Positions 51,819-60,163 of a stretch of DNA of 64,000 nt are shown in pieces. Position numbers and translations under genes: made by a program. The stretch spans positions 310,001 to 374,000 of the forward strand of contig NZ_FNYD01000001.1 in the NCBI RefSeq assembly GCF_900109035.1, read 5' to 3'. Origin of the DNA: Cribrihabitans marinus (GTDB lineage Bacteria; Pseudomonadota; Alphaproteobacteria; Rhodobacterales; Rhodobacteraceae). Within the stretch, counting starts at the first letter, position 1; each line of letters opens with the position of its first letter. The notes under the pieces are model-generated. The model was not told the origin of the DNA. It did no database searches and worked only from the letters and a program-made list of their open reading frames with translations.

Positions 51819-53195
51819 CTAGTTGGTTATGATCTCCGGCCCCATGAAGGTGTTGGGCAGGACCGTGGACAGCCACGGAATGTAGGTCACCATGATCAGG
51901 AAGACGAACAGCACCGCCAGGAAGGGCAGCGCCGCGCGCACGACGCTCATCATCGGCATACCGGCCACGCCCGAGGTCACGAAGAGGTTGAGCCCCACCG
52001 GCGGCGTGATCATCCCGATCTCCATGTTCACCACCATAATGATGCCGAGGTGAATCGGGTCGATGCCCAGTTCGATGGCGATGGGGAACACCAAGGGTGC
52101 CACGATCACCAGCAGGCCCGAGGGCTCCATGAACTGTCCGCCGATCAGCAGGATGACGTTGACCACGATCAGGAAGGTGATCGGCCCCAGCCCCGCCGAC
52201 AGCATCGCGTTGGCGATGTGCTGCGGGATCTGTTCGTCGGTCAGCACGTGCTTGAGGATCAGCGCGTTGGCGATGACGAAAAGCAGCGTCACCGTCAGCT
52301 TGCCGGCCTCGAACAGGGTGCGCCGCGTGTCGTCGTGGACAAAGGCGGTGAGCAGCGCGTGTGGCCGCTTCCACAGCGGCATGTTCGGGGCATCCCCCTC
52401 GCGGGCCAGAGGCCCCATGTCCTTGTAGACGAAGCTGGCGATCAGGAAGGCATAGACCGCCGCCACCGCCGCTGCCTCGGTGGGCGTGAAGATGCCGCCA
52501 TAGATGCCGCCCAGGATGATTACGATCAGGAACAGGCCCCAGGCCGCCTCGCGCGCGGACTCGAAGATCTCGCCCCAGCCCAGCCAGTCGCCCTTGGGCA
52601 GGTTCTTGACCTTGGCCATGACGTAGATCGTGACCATCAGCATGAGGCCCGCCAGCAGACCGGGGATCACCCCGGCCAGGAACATCCGGCCCACCGACAC
52701 CTCGACCGCGGCGGCATAGACCACCATCACGATCGACGGCGGGATCAGGATGCCCAGGGTGCCGGCGTTGCAGATCACGCCCGCGGCGAACTCCTTGGAG
52801 TAACCGACCTGCCGCATGCCTGCGATCACGATGGACCCGATGGCGACCACGGTGGCCGGCGACGACCCGGAGAGCGCGGCGAACAGCATGCAGGCGAAGA
52901 CCCCGGCAATCGCCAGCCCGCCCGGCAGGTGCCCGACGCAGGCGATCGAGAAGCGGATGATCCGCCGCGCCACCCCGCCGGTCGTCATGAATGACGACGC
53001 CAGGATGAAGAAGGGGATCGCCAGGAGGGTGAAGTGCCCCTCGAACGCCTCGAACAGGGTACCGGCGACCGAGGCCAGCGAACTGTCGGAATAGATCAGC
53101 AGGAACAGCGTCGAGCTGAGGCCCAGCGACACCGCAATCGGCACCCCGATCAGCAGCAGCCCGATGACCATCGAGAACAGAAGAACGACATCCAT
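51819..53195 (-). CDS. dctM: C4-dicarboxylate TRAP transporter, large permease
   Basis: This 458-residue multi-helix permease shows FFILASSFMTTGGVARRI, FAALSGSSPATVVAIGSIV, NAGTLGILIPPSIVMVVYA and PPVGLNLFVTSG, typical of DctM. A hydrophilic cytoplasmic loop lies at about 270-305 (YKDMGPLAREGDAPNMP). It performs sodium-driven uptake of succinate, malate or fumarate with DctQ and DctP. Its start overlaps the dctQ stop by one base. It is the last gene of the operon, followed by a terminator. Confidence 0.94.
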   Translation of the reverse strand: MDVVLLFSMVIGLLLIGVPIAVSLGLSSTLFLLIYSDSSLASVAGTLFEAFEGHFTLLAIPFFILASSFMTTGGVARRIIRFSIACVGHLPGGLAIAGVFACMLFAALSGSSPATVVAIGSIVIAGMRQVGYSKEFAAGVICNAGTLGILIPPSIVMVVYAAAVEVSVGRMFLAGVIPGLLAGLMLMVTIYVMAKVKNLPKGDWLGWGEIFESAREAAWGLFLIVIILGGIYGGIFTPTEAAAVAAVYAFLIASFVYKDMGPLAREGDAPNMPLWKRPHALLTAFVHDDTRRTLFEAGKLTVTLLFVIANALILKHVLTDEQIPQHIANAMLSAGLGPITFLIVVNVILLIGGQFMEPSGLLVIVAPLVFPIAIELGIDPIHLGIIMVVNMEIGMITPPVGLNLFVTSGVAGMPMMSVVRAALPFLAVLFVFLIMVTYIPWLSTVLPNTFMGPEIITN

Positions 53196-53872
53196 CAGCT
53201 TTGCCCCCCGTGTTGCGAGCGGACCTGCTCCAGCTCTTCCTCGACCTCGTGGCTGGCGACCATGCGGTCGGCCTCGCCGCGCCAGATGGCGATCGCCACC
53301 TGCACGAAACGGATCAGCAGAAGCAGCATCGACACCGGCAGGACCAGGTAGGGCACTACCTTGGGCAGCTTCTCGTATCCCTCGCCGTAGTTGATCAGAT
53401 CCTCGAGAAAGCGCAGCGGCGCGACCATCGGGATGTCGTCAACCTCATAGAAGCTCTGGCTGCGCGCGGAAGTGTCGAAGCCGGTGGGGAACCAGCGGCC
53501 CGAGGTCGGCGGCAGGTCGGCGAAGACCGCCCAATAGTCATAGGTGCCCTTGAGCATCAGCAGCGAGAACACCAGGCAGGCCGCCACCGCGACCAGCGCC
53601 ATGACCCGCCGCGGCGCCGGCGCCAGCATGTTGAGAACGGCGTCGACCCCCAGGTGGGCGTGTTTCTTGACCGCATAGGACGCGCCCAGCAGCACCAGCC
53701 AGCCGAAGGTGAACACCGTCAGCTCGAGCGCCCAGAGAATGTTGGAGTTGAATACGAAACGCGCGATCACGTTGGCGAATGTGACTGCCGTCATCAGACC
53801 GAGCAGCGCCGCGATGAGCGTCTCCTCGATCCGGTCGGCAAGCCCGGTTGGTCCGGGTGCAGAACCAGACAT
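53195..53872 (-). CDS. dctQ: C4-dicarboxylate TRAP transporter, small permease
   Basis: This 225-residue protein has four membrane helices with an extended periplasmic loop between helices 3 and 4 (about 125-165), longer than in short DctQ proteins. Segments include FNSNILWALELTVFTFGWLVLLG and YAVKKHAHLGVDAVLNML. It lies 124 bases after dctP; two strong hairpins occupy that gap and may lower its expression relative to the binding protein. Confidence 0.92.
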   Translation of the reverse strand: MSGSAPGPTGLADRIEETLIAALLGLMTAVTFANVIARFVFNSNILWALELTVFTFGWLVLLGASYAVKKHAHLGVDAVLNMLAPAPRRVMALVAVAACLVFSLLMLKGTYDYWAVFADLPPTSGRWFPTGFDTSARSQSFYEVDDIPMVAPLRFLEDLINYGEGYEKLPKVVPYLVLPVSMLLLLIRFVQVAIAIWRGEADRMVASHEVEEELEQVRSQHGGQS

Positions 53873-53910
53873 CTTGCTGTCCCCACGAATTGCTGGAAAT
53901 CGGAGAATTC

Positions 53911-53978
53911 AGCGGGCCGGACGGCGTTGCCGGCCCGCTGGGCGCGGTGCGCGCGTGCCACTCCCCTGCCACGCGCGC
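53911..53978 (-). promoter_or_regulatory. tandem stem-loops between dctP and dctQ
   Basis: Two perfect stems are present: AGCGGGCCGG/CCGGCCCGCT (53911-53920 with 53930-53939) and GCGCGCGTG/CACGCGCGC (53949-53957 with 53970-53978). No thymine run accompanies them on the minus strand. Such structures after a binding-protein gene typically stabilise its mRNA or attenuate downstream membrane genes. Confidence 0.6.
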
Positions 53979-53996
53979 GCCTTGCCTGAACCGGGA

Positions 53997-54998
53997 TCAG
54001 AACCCGGCGTTGATGGATTGTGCCGCGTCGATCTTTTCCTGACCGACGTCACCGGCGAACTTTTCCCAGACCGGCTTCATCGCGTCGACCCAGGCCTGGC
54101 GCTGTTCCGGCGTCAGTTCGCGGATGACCCCGCCGGCGTCGATGATCGACTTTTTCGCGGCCTGGTTCACGCTGTAGGATTCCTTGTTCCGGGTCTCGGT
54201 CACCTCGGTGAGGATGGTAAGGAACTGGTCGCGCACATCCGGCTCCAGGCTGTCCAGCCAGTCGACGCTGGTGACGACCAGATAGTCGATGATGCCGTGA
54301 TTGGTCTCGGTGATGCCGTCCTGCACCTCGAAGAACTTCTTGCCGTAGATGTTGGACCAGGTGTTCTCCTGCCCGTCCACAACGCCCTGCTGCAGCGCGC
54401 CATAGACTTCCGAGAAGGCCATCTTCTGCGGGCTGCCCCCGATGGCTTCCATCTGCGCGACCAGAACGTCCGAGGATTGCACACGGAACTTCAGCCCGTT
54501 GGCGTCAGAGGGTTCCAGCAGCGGCTTGTTGGCCGACATCTGCTTCATGCCGTTGTGCCAGAAGGCCAGACCCTGCAGGCCGCGGCGCTGCATGCTGTCC
54601 TTCATCGCCTGGCCGGTTTCCGAGGCCTGGAAGGCGTCGACCGCCTCGATGTTCTTGAACATGAAGGGCAGGTCGAACAGGCGGAACTGCTTGGTGAACT
54701 TCTCGAACTTGGACAGCGAGGGTGCTGCCAGCTGCACGTCGCCCTGCAGCATCGCCTCGAGCACCTTGTCGTCGTTGTAGAGCGTGGAGTTGGGGTAGAC
54801 CTCCATGCACATCGTGCCGTTCATCTCGTCATTCACCCGCTGTTCCAGCAGCGAGGCGGCGATGCCCTTGGGGTGCTTGTCGGTGTTGGTCACATGCGCG
54901 AACTTGACGACGATCTCGCCTTCTTCGCAGGCGGCAAAGCCCGCGGTCGCGGTCACGCTCAGCGCCAGTGCGGTGGCGGCGGTTGCCAGAAATTTCAT
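53997..54998 (-). CDS. dctP: C4-dicarboxylate TRAP solute-binding protein
   Basis: The protein has 333 residues from the ATG at 54998 (GGGAGGAG upstream). A Sec signal peptide (MKFLATAATALALSVTATAGFAA) precedes the mature start CEEGEIVVKFAHVTNTDKHPKG, the classic DctP opening with the substrate-contacting His-Pro region. GLKFRVQSSDVLVAQMEAIGG carries the conserved arginine that binds the ligand carboxylate, and VYGALQQGVVDGQENTWSNI follows. The adjacent dctB/dctD genes support a C4-dicarboxylate ligand. Confidence 0.95.
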   Translation of the reverse strand: MKFLATAATALALSVTATAGFAACEEGEIVVKFAHVTNTDKHPKGIAASLLEQRVNDEMNGTMCMEVYPNSTLYNDDKVLEAMLQGDVQLAAPSLSKFEKFTKQFRLFDLPFMFKNIEAVDAFQASETGQAMKDSMQRRGLQGLAFWHNGMKQMSANKPLLEPSDANGLKFRVQSSDVLVAQMEAIGGSPQKMAFSEVYGALQQGVVDGQENTWSNIYGKKFFEVQDGITETNHGIIDYLVVTSVDWLDSLEPDVRDQFLTILTEVTETRNKESYSVNQAAKKSIIDAGGVIRELTPEQRQAWVDAMKPVWEKFAGDVGQEKIDAAQSINAGF

Positions 54999-55044
54999 GT
55001 CGGATCTCCTCCCGAGAAACTTGCAGTCAATAATCAGCGCGATC

Positions 55045-55060
55045 TGCGCATCAAGCGCCG
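55045..55060 (-). promoter_or_regulatory. weak sigma54-like -24/-12 candidate for dctP
   Basis: The minus strand reads CGGCGCTTGATGCGCA, which has GG and GC spaced by ten bases but matches the consensus TGGCAC-N5-TTGCA only partly. An alternative is a sigma70 -10 element TAATAA (minus strand of 55161-55166) in an AT-rich patch. The choice matters because the cognate DctD looks unable to work with sigma54. Confidence 0.3.
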
Positions 55061-55208
55061 GACATCCGGCGCGATGGGCAAAGTGAACCGAATCGCTGCC
55101 ATCCACTCAACATGCGGGTTCCGGAGGTTGGAACTTTCTGTTTTATTCATCTTTTTCAATTTATTACGGCATGGCGTAAAGGTCTACCTTCCGTTGGGTC
55201 AGTCGGCA

Positions 55209-55226
55209 TGTGCGAATTTCCGCACA
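55209..55226. promoter_or_regulatory. DctD-like binding site, dctP-proximal
   Basis: TGTGCGAATTTCCGCACA is a near-perfect dyad that resembles the paired DctD sites upstream of rhizobial dctA. Its centre is 32 bases, three helical turns, from the second site. Confidence 0.65.
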
Positions 55227-55239
55227 GGGAAATTCCTGT

Positions 55240-55259
55240 TTGTGCGGAATTCCGCACAA
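55240..55259. promoter_or_regulatory. DctD-like binding site, perfect 20-base palindrome
   Basis: TTGTGCGGAATTCCGCACAA is fully palindromic. It shares TGTGCG-AATT-CGCACA with the site at 55209, and lies immediately after the dctD stop codon. A weaker dyad, ACAGG-GAAATT-CCTGT, lies between the two sites (55224-55239). Confidence 0.7.
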
Positions 55260-55262
55260 CAC

Positions 55263-56492
55263 CTAGGGCCGGAACGAATCGGGGCGAATCGCGTATTTGG
55301 CCAGCTTGTCGTAGAAGGTCTTGCGCGGCAGCTTGAGCGCCTTGGCCGCCTCAGCCGCGCGCCCGTTGCAGCGGTCGAGCGCGGCGACCAGCAGCGACCT
55401 CTCGACCCGCGCCATCTGTTCGGCCAGCCCGAGATCCCGCGCCCCGGCCACGTCCTCGGGCAGGCCCAGCACGAAGCGCATCGCCTCGGACATCAGCGCG
55501 CGCGCATTGCCCGGCCAGTCCCGCGCCATCAGCGCGGCAAGGTGGTCCGGCGTGATCTCGGGCGCGGTCACCCCGGCCTGCTCGGCGGCCTGGGCCACGT
55601 AGCTGCGGAAGATCACCGGAATGTCCTCGGGCCGCTCGGCCAGCGAGGGGATGCGCACCCGCATCACGTCGAGGCGATAGAAGAGATCCGCGTTGAAGCC
55701 GCCCTGAGTGACCGCATCGGCAAGATCGACGGTGGTGCCAGCAAGGATACGCATCTCGGCGCCCTGCTCGATCCGGTCGAGCACCGCGTATTGCGTCTCC
55801 TCGGACATCGCCGACACCTCGTCGAGGAACAGCGACCCGCCCGCCGCGTCGGGGCAGACGCGGGCGAAACCATCCGGCGTCAGCCCGGCCGCCGCGCGCT
55901 TGACGAACGGGCCCTGGGCCGCGGGCGACATCAGGTGGATCACCTCGGCCACCTTCGAGATGCCGCTGCCCGGCGGCCCGGTAACCAGAACCTCGGCGCC
56001 GCTGCGCGCCACGTTGCGGACCCGCTCGCGCATGGCCTCGACCCGACCCGAAATGCCGAAGATCAGCCGCGCGGCCGGATCGCCGCTTTCCATCTGGCGC
56101 TTGACGCGACGCGCCTCCAGCACATCGGCGCGCACCCGCGCCGCCCGTTCCAGCACCTCCAGCAGATCCGCCGCGGCGCAGGGCTTCTCCAGAAAGTCGA
56201 ACGCCCCCTCGCCCATCGCCTTGACCGCCATCGGGATGTCGCCTTCGCCGGTCAGCAGCACGATGGGCAATTCCGGATCCCGCTCGCGCGCATAGTTCAG
56301 CAGGTGAAACCCGTCCCGCCCCGGCATCCGAATGTCGGTCACGATCACGCCGTCGAATTCCTCGGTGATGTGATCCTTGGCCGCCACGAAGGACGCCGCC
56401 GGCATCGGCACGTAGTCTGCCAGCTCCAGCGTCTGGCTCAGCGCCTCGCGCACGGCGGCGTCGTCATCGACCAGCAGCACCTTGCGGATCAT
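55263..56492 (-). CDS. dctD: DctD-type response regulator with degenerate AAA+ domain
   Basis: This 409-residue protein has the normal NtrC-class order: receiver (phospho-acceptor Asp53 in VIVTDIRMPG, Lys103), AAA+ domain from about 145, and a Fis-type HTH at the end (AAEAAKALKLPRKTFYDKLAKY). The AAA+ domain is altered. Walker A reads GPPGSGIS, with Ile178 where Lys is required. The region from Phe196 to the Walker B GGSLFLDE (218-225) is about 16 residues shorter than usual and lacks GAFTGA. The FREDLYYRL arginine-finger segment reads FNADLFYRL. It probably binds the palindromes just downstream, but ATP-driven activation of sigma54 is unlikely. The start overlaps the dctB stop. Confidence 0.92.
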   Translation of the reverse strand: MIRKVLLVDDDAAVREALSQTLELADYVPMPAASFVAAKDHITEEFDGVIVTDIRMPGRDGFHLLNYARERDPELPIVLLTGEGDIPMAVKAMGEGAFDFLEKPCAAADLLEVLERAARVRADVLEARRVKRQMESGDPAARLIFGISGRVEAMRERVRNVARSGAEVLVTGPPGSGISKVAEVIHLMSPAAQGPFVKRAAAGLTPDGFARVCPDAAGGSLFLDEVSAMSEETQYAVLDRIEQGAEMRILAGTTVDLADAVTQGGFNADLFYRLDVMRVRIPSLAERPEDIPVIFRSYVAQAAEQAGVTAPEITPDHLAALMARDWPGNARALMSEAMRFVLGLPEDVAGARDLGLAEQMARVERSLLVAALDRCNGRAAEAAKALKLPRKTFYDKLAKYAIRPDSFRP

Positions 56493-58222
56493 GCGGCCCG
56501 GTCCTCCTCATAGCGGTCCAGCTCGACGGTGAACTCGGCGCCGCTGCCGGTATTGGCCCCCCGGATGTCGCCGCCAAAGCTCTGCACCAGACCATAGGAG
56601 ATCGACAGGCCAAGCCCCATCCCCTCGGACGAGCCAACTTCCTTGGTGGAGTAGAACGGCTCGAAGATCTTGTCGGGATCGGCGATCCCCGGGCCGGTGT
56701 CGCGCACCGAGACCCGCAGCCGCGCGCCGGTCTCCAGCGCGATCCGGATGCGCTTGTCCGCCTGCCCGTCCATCGCGTCTGCGGCGTTGTTGATCAGGTT
56801 GACGAAGACCTGCCCCAGCCGCACCTCGCCGCCCCAGGCAAAGACCGGCCCGGCGGGCGGCGTCCAGTCCAGCGCCACGTGATCGGCGCGCAGCCGCGCG
56901 GCGGTCAGCTCCACCGCAGTGTCGATGACCTGGACCAGGTCGACCCGGCCCATCGGTTCGCTCTCGTTGCGGGCAAAGGCGCGCAGGTTGCGGATGATCC
57001 GCGCCATCCGTGATGCCAGCGCCGCGATCTTATCCAGGTTCCCTTCCGCCGTTCCGGACCTTCCGCGCTGCAGCAGGGCAGCGCCGTTCTCGGCATATTG
57101 CTGGATCGCCATCAGCGGCTGGTTCAACTCGTGGCTGATGCCCGCCGACATCTGGCCCAGGGCGCTCAGCTTGCCGGCCTGCACCAGGTCGGCCTGCGCG
57201 CGCTTCAGCGCGGCTTCGGCCTCCTGGCGTTCGGCCACCTCGCGGCGCAGCCGGGCGTTTGCGGCCGACAGCGCCTTGGTGCGGGCGGCCACCCGGCTTT
57301 CCAGCACCGCGTTGACCTGGGCCAGCGCGCGGCGGCGTTCGGTGACCAGGAATAGCACCGCGCCGAAGGCCAGGCAGATCGCGGCAATGGCCGCCGCCTG
57401 CAACCCCGCCAGCCGCCGGGCGGGCGCGGCATCGACCAGCACCTCGCCCCGCATGCCGATCACCGGCAGGTCCCGGATCAGGTGCAGCGCCCGCGCCGGC
57501 AGGTATGGGCCCCAATCCAGCCGCCAGATCTCGAACCGCCCGACATGACGGGCCTGGAACCGGCGCGGCGGTCCCTCGGGCGGTAACAGCCCCGCCGCCC
57601 CGTCCGGCCGGCGCCAGAACAGCAGCTCGGAGCGGTTGGTGATGAAGACCTCGCCGCTGTCATCGGTGAAGAACACCGCCGGCGCGTTCCCGCGCCAGTC
57701 CCATTCCACATGCGCCACGTCGACCGCAACGATCAGCGCCCCGCGCACCTTGCCATCGCCGGCGAAATCCGGCGCGGCAAAATAATAAGCCCGCTGGTCC
57801 AGCGGCCCGCTCACGCCGTGATCGCGACCGACGGCGCCGTGCAGCGCCCTCTGAAAGAACGGCGTGCCCGACACATCCGCACTCAGCTGGCGCCGCGCCG
57901 AGACCAGGACCGTTCCGTCGCGATCGGCATACATCACATCCAGCGCCGAGGTCTTGTCGGCCGCCTCCAGCAGCAGCGCCCGCGCCCGCGCCAGTCCGGC
58001 GGCATCGTCCAGCCGGTCCAGCGCCGGATGGTCGGCCAGCAGGACGGCGGTGTCCTGGTAGCGTTGCAGCTGTGCGCTCAGCCGGTCGCTGGCCAGTTCC
58101 AGATCGGCGGCGGCGCGACGCTCCAGCTGCCCAAGCGCCTGCCGGTAACCATAGGACCAGACGGCCGCCGCCAGCAGGCCGACCGCCAGTACGAACCCGG
58201 ATATGAACCACCAGCGCCGCAT
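56489..58222 (-). CDS. dctB: C4-dicarboxylate sensor histidine kinase
   Basis: The protein has 577 residues from the ATG at 58222; the frame extends to 58297 without a better ribosome site. It has TM1 at about 4-24, a periplasmic double-PDC sensor (about 25-275, including YYFAAPDFAGDGKVRGALIVAVDV), TM2 (AAAIAAICLAFGAVLFLV) and a coiled coil (VNAVLESRVAARTKALSAAN). HisKA carries His364 in SAGISHELNQPLMAIQQYAEN. The ATPase has NLINNAADAM, DTGPGI and GMGLGLSISYGLVQSFGG. All catalytic residues look intact, unlike those of its partner DctD. Confidence 0.94.
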   Translation of the reverse strand: MRRWWFISGFVLAVGLLAAAVWSYGYRQALGQLERRAAADLELASDRLSAQLQRYQDTAVLLADHPALDRLDDAAGLARARALLLEAADKTSALDVMYADRDGTVLVSARRQLSADVSGTPFFQRALHGAVGRDHGVSGPLDQRAYYFAAPDFAGDGKVRGALIVAVDVAHVEWDWRGNAPAVFFTDDSGEVFITNRSELLFWRRPDGAAGLLPPEGPPRRFQARHVGRFEIWRLDWGPYLPARALHLIRDLPVIGMRGEVLVDAAPARRLAGLQAAAIAAICLAFGAVLFLVTERRRALAQVNAVLESRVAARTKALSAANARLRREVAERQEAEAALKRAQADLVQAGKLSALGQMSAGISHELNQPLMAIQQYAENGAALLQRGRSGTAEGNLDKIAALASRMARIIRNLRAFARNESEPMGRVDLVQVIDTAVELTAARLRADHVALDWTPPAGPVFAWGGEVRLGQVFVNLINNAADAMDGQADKRIRIALETGARLRVSVRDTGPGIADPDKIFEPFYSTKEVGSSEGMGLGLSISYGLVQSFGGDIRGANTGSGAEFTVELDRYEEDRAA

Positions 58223-58271
58223 CTTGCACAAGCTCTTGCATTGCCTACACACCAAGGCAAGTCTGCACGAC

Positions 58272-59453
58272 ATGCCGCAGCTTTCGCAATCGCCCACCGA
58301 TCCCGCCTTCGTCCAGGATCCCTATCCGTTCTATGCCGCCGCACGCGCCCGCGGCGACCTGCATTTCTGGAAGGACTACGGAATGGTCGCCGCCTTCAGC
58401 CACGAGGCGGTGCAGACCCTGCTCAAGGACCGCCGCTTCGGCCGCGAGGTTCCGCCCGAACGGGCGCAGGCGGTCCCCGACCACCTGGCCCCCTGGCAAG
58501 CGGTCGAGGCGCATTCGATGCTCGAGCTTGAACCGCCCCGCCACACCCGGCTGCGGTCGCTGGTGCTGCGCGCCTTCACCTCGCGGGCCATCGCCGCGCT
58601 GGCCGCCGATCTCGAGGCGCTCTGCCACCAGCTGATCGACCGCTTCCCCGATGCGCCCTTCGATCTGCTCGACGCCTATTGCACGCAGGTTCCGGTGGTG
58701 ACGATCTGCCGCCTGCTCGGCGTGCCCGAGGCGATGGCGCCGAAATTGCTGGACTGGTCGCATGCGATGGTGGCCATGTATCAGGCCAACCGCACCCGTC
58801 GGACCGAAGAGGACGCGGCCCGGGCCTCGGCCGATTTCACGGCCTTTTTGCGCGACTATATCGAACAGCGCCGCGCCGACCCGCGCGAGGACCTGATCAC
58901 CCGGCTGATCGCCGCCGAGGAGGATGGCACACGGCTCGATGCCGACGAGCTGATCGCCACCTGCATCCTGCTGCTGAACGCCGGTCACGAGGCGACGGTG
59001 CACGCGCTGGGCAACGGGGTGAAGACCCTGCTGGAGACCGGGACGGGCCGGGACGCGTTGCAGTCTGACCGCATCGACCGAACCGTCGAGGAAATCCTGC
59101 GCTTCGATCCGCCGCTGCACATGTTCACCCGCTACGCCTATGAAGACGCCACCGTGCTGGGCCACGACTTCCGGCGCGGCGACGAGGTGGCGCTGCTGCT
59201 GGGCGCGGCCAATCGCGACCCCGCGATCTGGCCCGAGGCCGAGCGGTTCGACCCGGCGCGCGAGATCCGGACCAACTCCGCCTTCGGCGGCGGGCTTCAT
59301 TTCTGCGTCGGCGCGCCGCTGGCCCGGCTGGAGATGCGCATCGCGCTGCCGATCCTGTTCGACCGCTGCCCCGGCCTGCACCTGGCCGCGCCGCCCGCCT
59401 ATTCCGACAGCTACCATTTCCACGGCCTCACGGCGCTGATGGTCGAGACCTGA
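58272..59453 (+). CDS. cytochrome P450
   Basis: This 393-residue soluble bacterial class I P450 has the I-helix LLLNAGHEATVHALGNGV, the K-helix EEILRF, the PERF-like EAERFDPAREI, and the haem ligand Cys345 in FGGGLHFCVGAPLARLEM. It needs a ferredoxin and reductase that are not encoded nearby. It is divergent from dctB with 49 bases between starts. The substrate is unknown. Confidence 0.93.
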   Translation: MPQLSQSPTDPAFVQDPYPFYAAARARGDLHFWKDYGMVAAFSHEAVQTLLKDRRFGREVPPERAQAVPDHLAPWQAVEAHSMLELEPPRHTRLRSLVLRAFTSRAIAALAADLEALCHQLIDRFPDAPFDLLDAYCTQVPVVTICRLLGVPEAMAPKLLDWSHAMVAMYQANRTRRTEEDAARASADFTAFLRDYIEQRRADPREDLITRLIAAEEDGTRLDADELIATCILLLNAGHEATVHALGNGVKTLLETGTGRDALQSDRIDRTVEEILRFDPPLHMFTRYAYEDATVLGHDFRRGDEVALLLGAANRDPAIWPEAERFDPAREIRTNSAFGGGLHFCVGAPLARLEMRIALPILFDRCPGLHLAAPPAYSDSYHFHGLTALMVET

Positions 59454-59484
59454 CCGCCAGCGCGGGGATCCCCGCTTCATCTGG

Positions 59485-59536
59485 CCGGAAATACCTCGGG
59501 AGAGGTGCGGCCTGCCGCGACGGGGGCGGCGCCCCC
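59485..59536 (-). repeat. intergenic 52-base element, copy 2, with two hairpins (3' of the Lrp-type gene)
   Basis: Read on the plus strand, the core CCGGAAATACCTCGGG is followed by hairpin GCGGC-CT-GCCGC (59507-59518) and hairpin GGGGGC-GGC-GCCCCC (59522-59536). It matches copy 1 at 42542 in core, length and layout, while the stem sequences differ in a compensatory way. It lies between convergent P450 and Lrp-type genes and probably terminates the latter. Confidence 0.65.
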
Positions 59537-59538
59537 GC

Positions 59539-60024
59539 TCAGCCCTCCGCCGGGGCCTGCGCTTCGAGCGGCAGCATGGTGGTGGACTTGATCTCCTCCA
59601 TCGACAGCAACGCGGTGACGTTGTGCACCCGCACCTCCGAGATCAACGCCTGGTAGAACGCGTCATAGGCGCGCGCATTGCGCACGCGGACCTTGAGGAT
59701 GTAGTCGATGTCGCCGGCCAGCCGGTGCGCCTCCTGCACCTCGGGCCGGTCGCGCAGCGCCTTGAGGAAGGCCATCTGCCACTCCGCCTCGTGTTCAGAT
59801 GTGCGGATCAGCACGAAGAACGTGGCCTCGAACCCCAGCGCCTCGGCATCCAGAAGCACGGTCTGCTGGCCGATGACCCCGGCCGCCTTCAGCTTGCGGA
59901 TGCGATTCCATACCGGCGTCTTCGACGACCCGACCCGGCCGGCGATCTCGTCCAGGGACTGGCTGGCGTCCCGCTGTAGTTCGGCCAGGATTTTCCTGTC
60001 CATGCCGTCTATGCGTACCGACAT
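59539..60024 (-). CDS. Lrp/AsnC-family transcriptional regulator
   Basis: This 161-residue protein has an N-terminal winged HTH (MDRKILAELQRDASQSLDEIA, KTPVWNRIRKLKAAGVI) and a C-terminal RAM/ActR effector domain (GDIDYILKVRVRNARAYDAFYQ). It is divergent from the sulfate-assimilation operon across 139 bases that hold GGAACA-type repeats. Control of that operon in response to cysteine or a related amino acid is a strong contextual inference; some Lrp relatives sense cysteine. Confidence 0.92.
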   Translation of the reverse strand: MSVRIDGMDRKILAELQRDASQSLDEIAGRVGSSKTPVWNRIRKLKAAGVIGQQTVLLDAEALGFEATFFVLIRTSEHEAEWQMAFLKALRDRPEVQEAHRLAGDIDYILKVRVRNARAYDAFYQALISEVRVHNVTALLSMEEIKSTTMLPLEAQAPAEG

Positions 60025-60075
60025 TCCCGATATTTCCTTTCAGGCAAACTTGCGTTCCATTCCTCCGGATATGCG

Positions 60076-60087
60076 GAACATCTGTTC
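60076..60087. promoter_or_regulatory. possible operator in the lrp-cobA divergent region
   Basis: GAACA-TC-TGTTC is a perfect dyad. A related GGAACATTTCC lies about 36 bases further on, next to TATATT. Lrp-family proteins bind several spaced sites, so both may be used. Confidence 0.35.
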
Positions 60088-60163
60088 TTATTCCCCGCAA
60101 TATCTGGCCATTTACCGGGAACATTTCCTATATTGGACAGGAAGTCAAACAGCAGGCCAAGGC

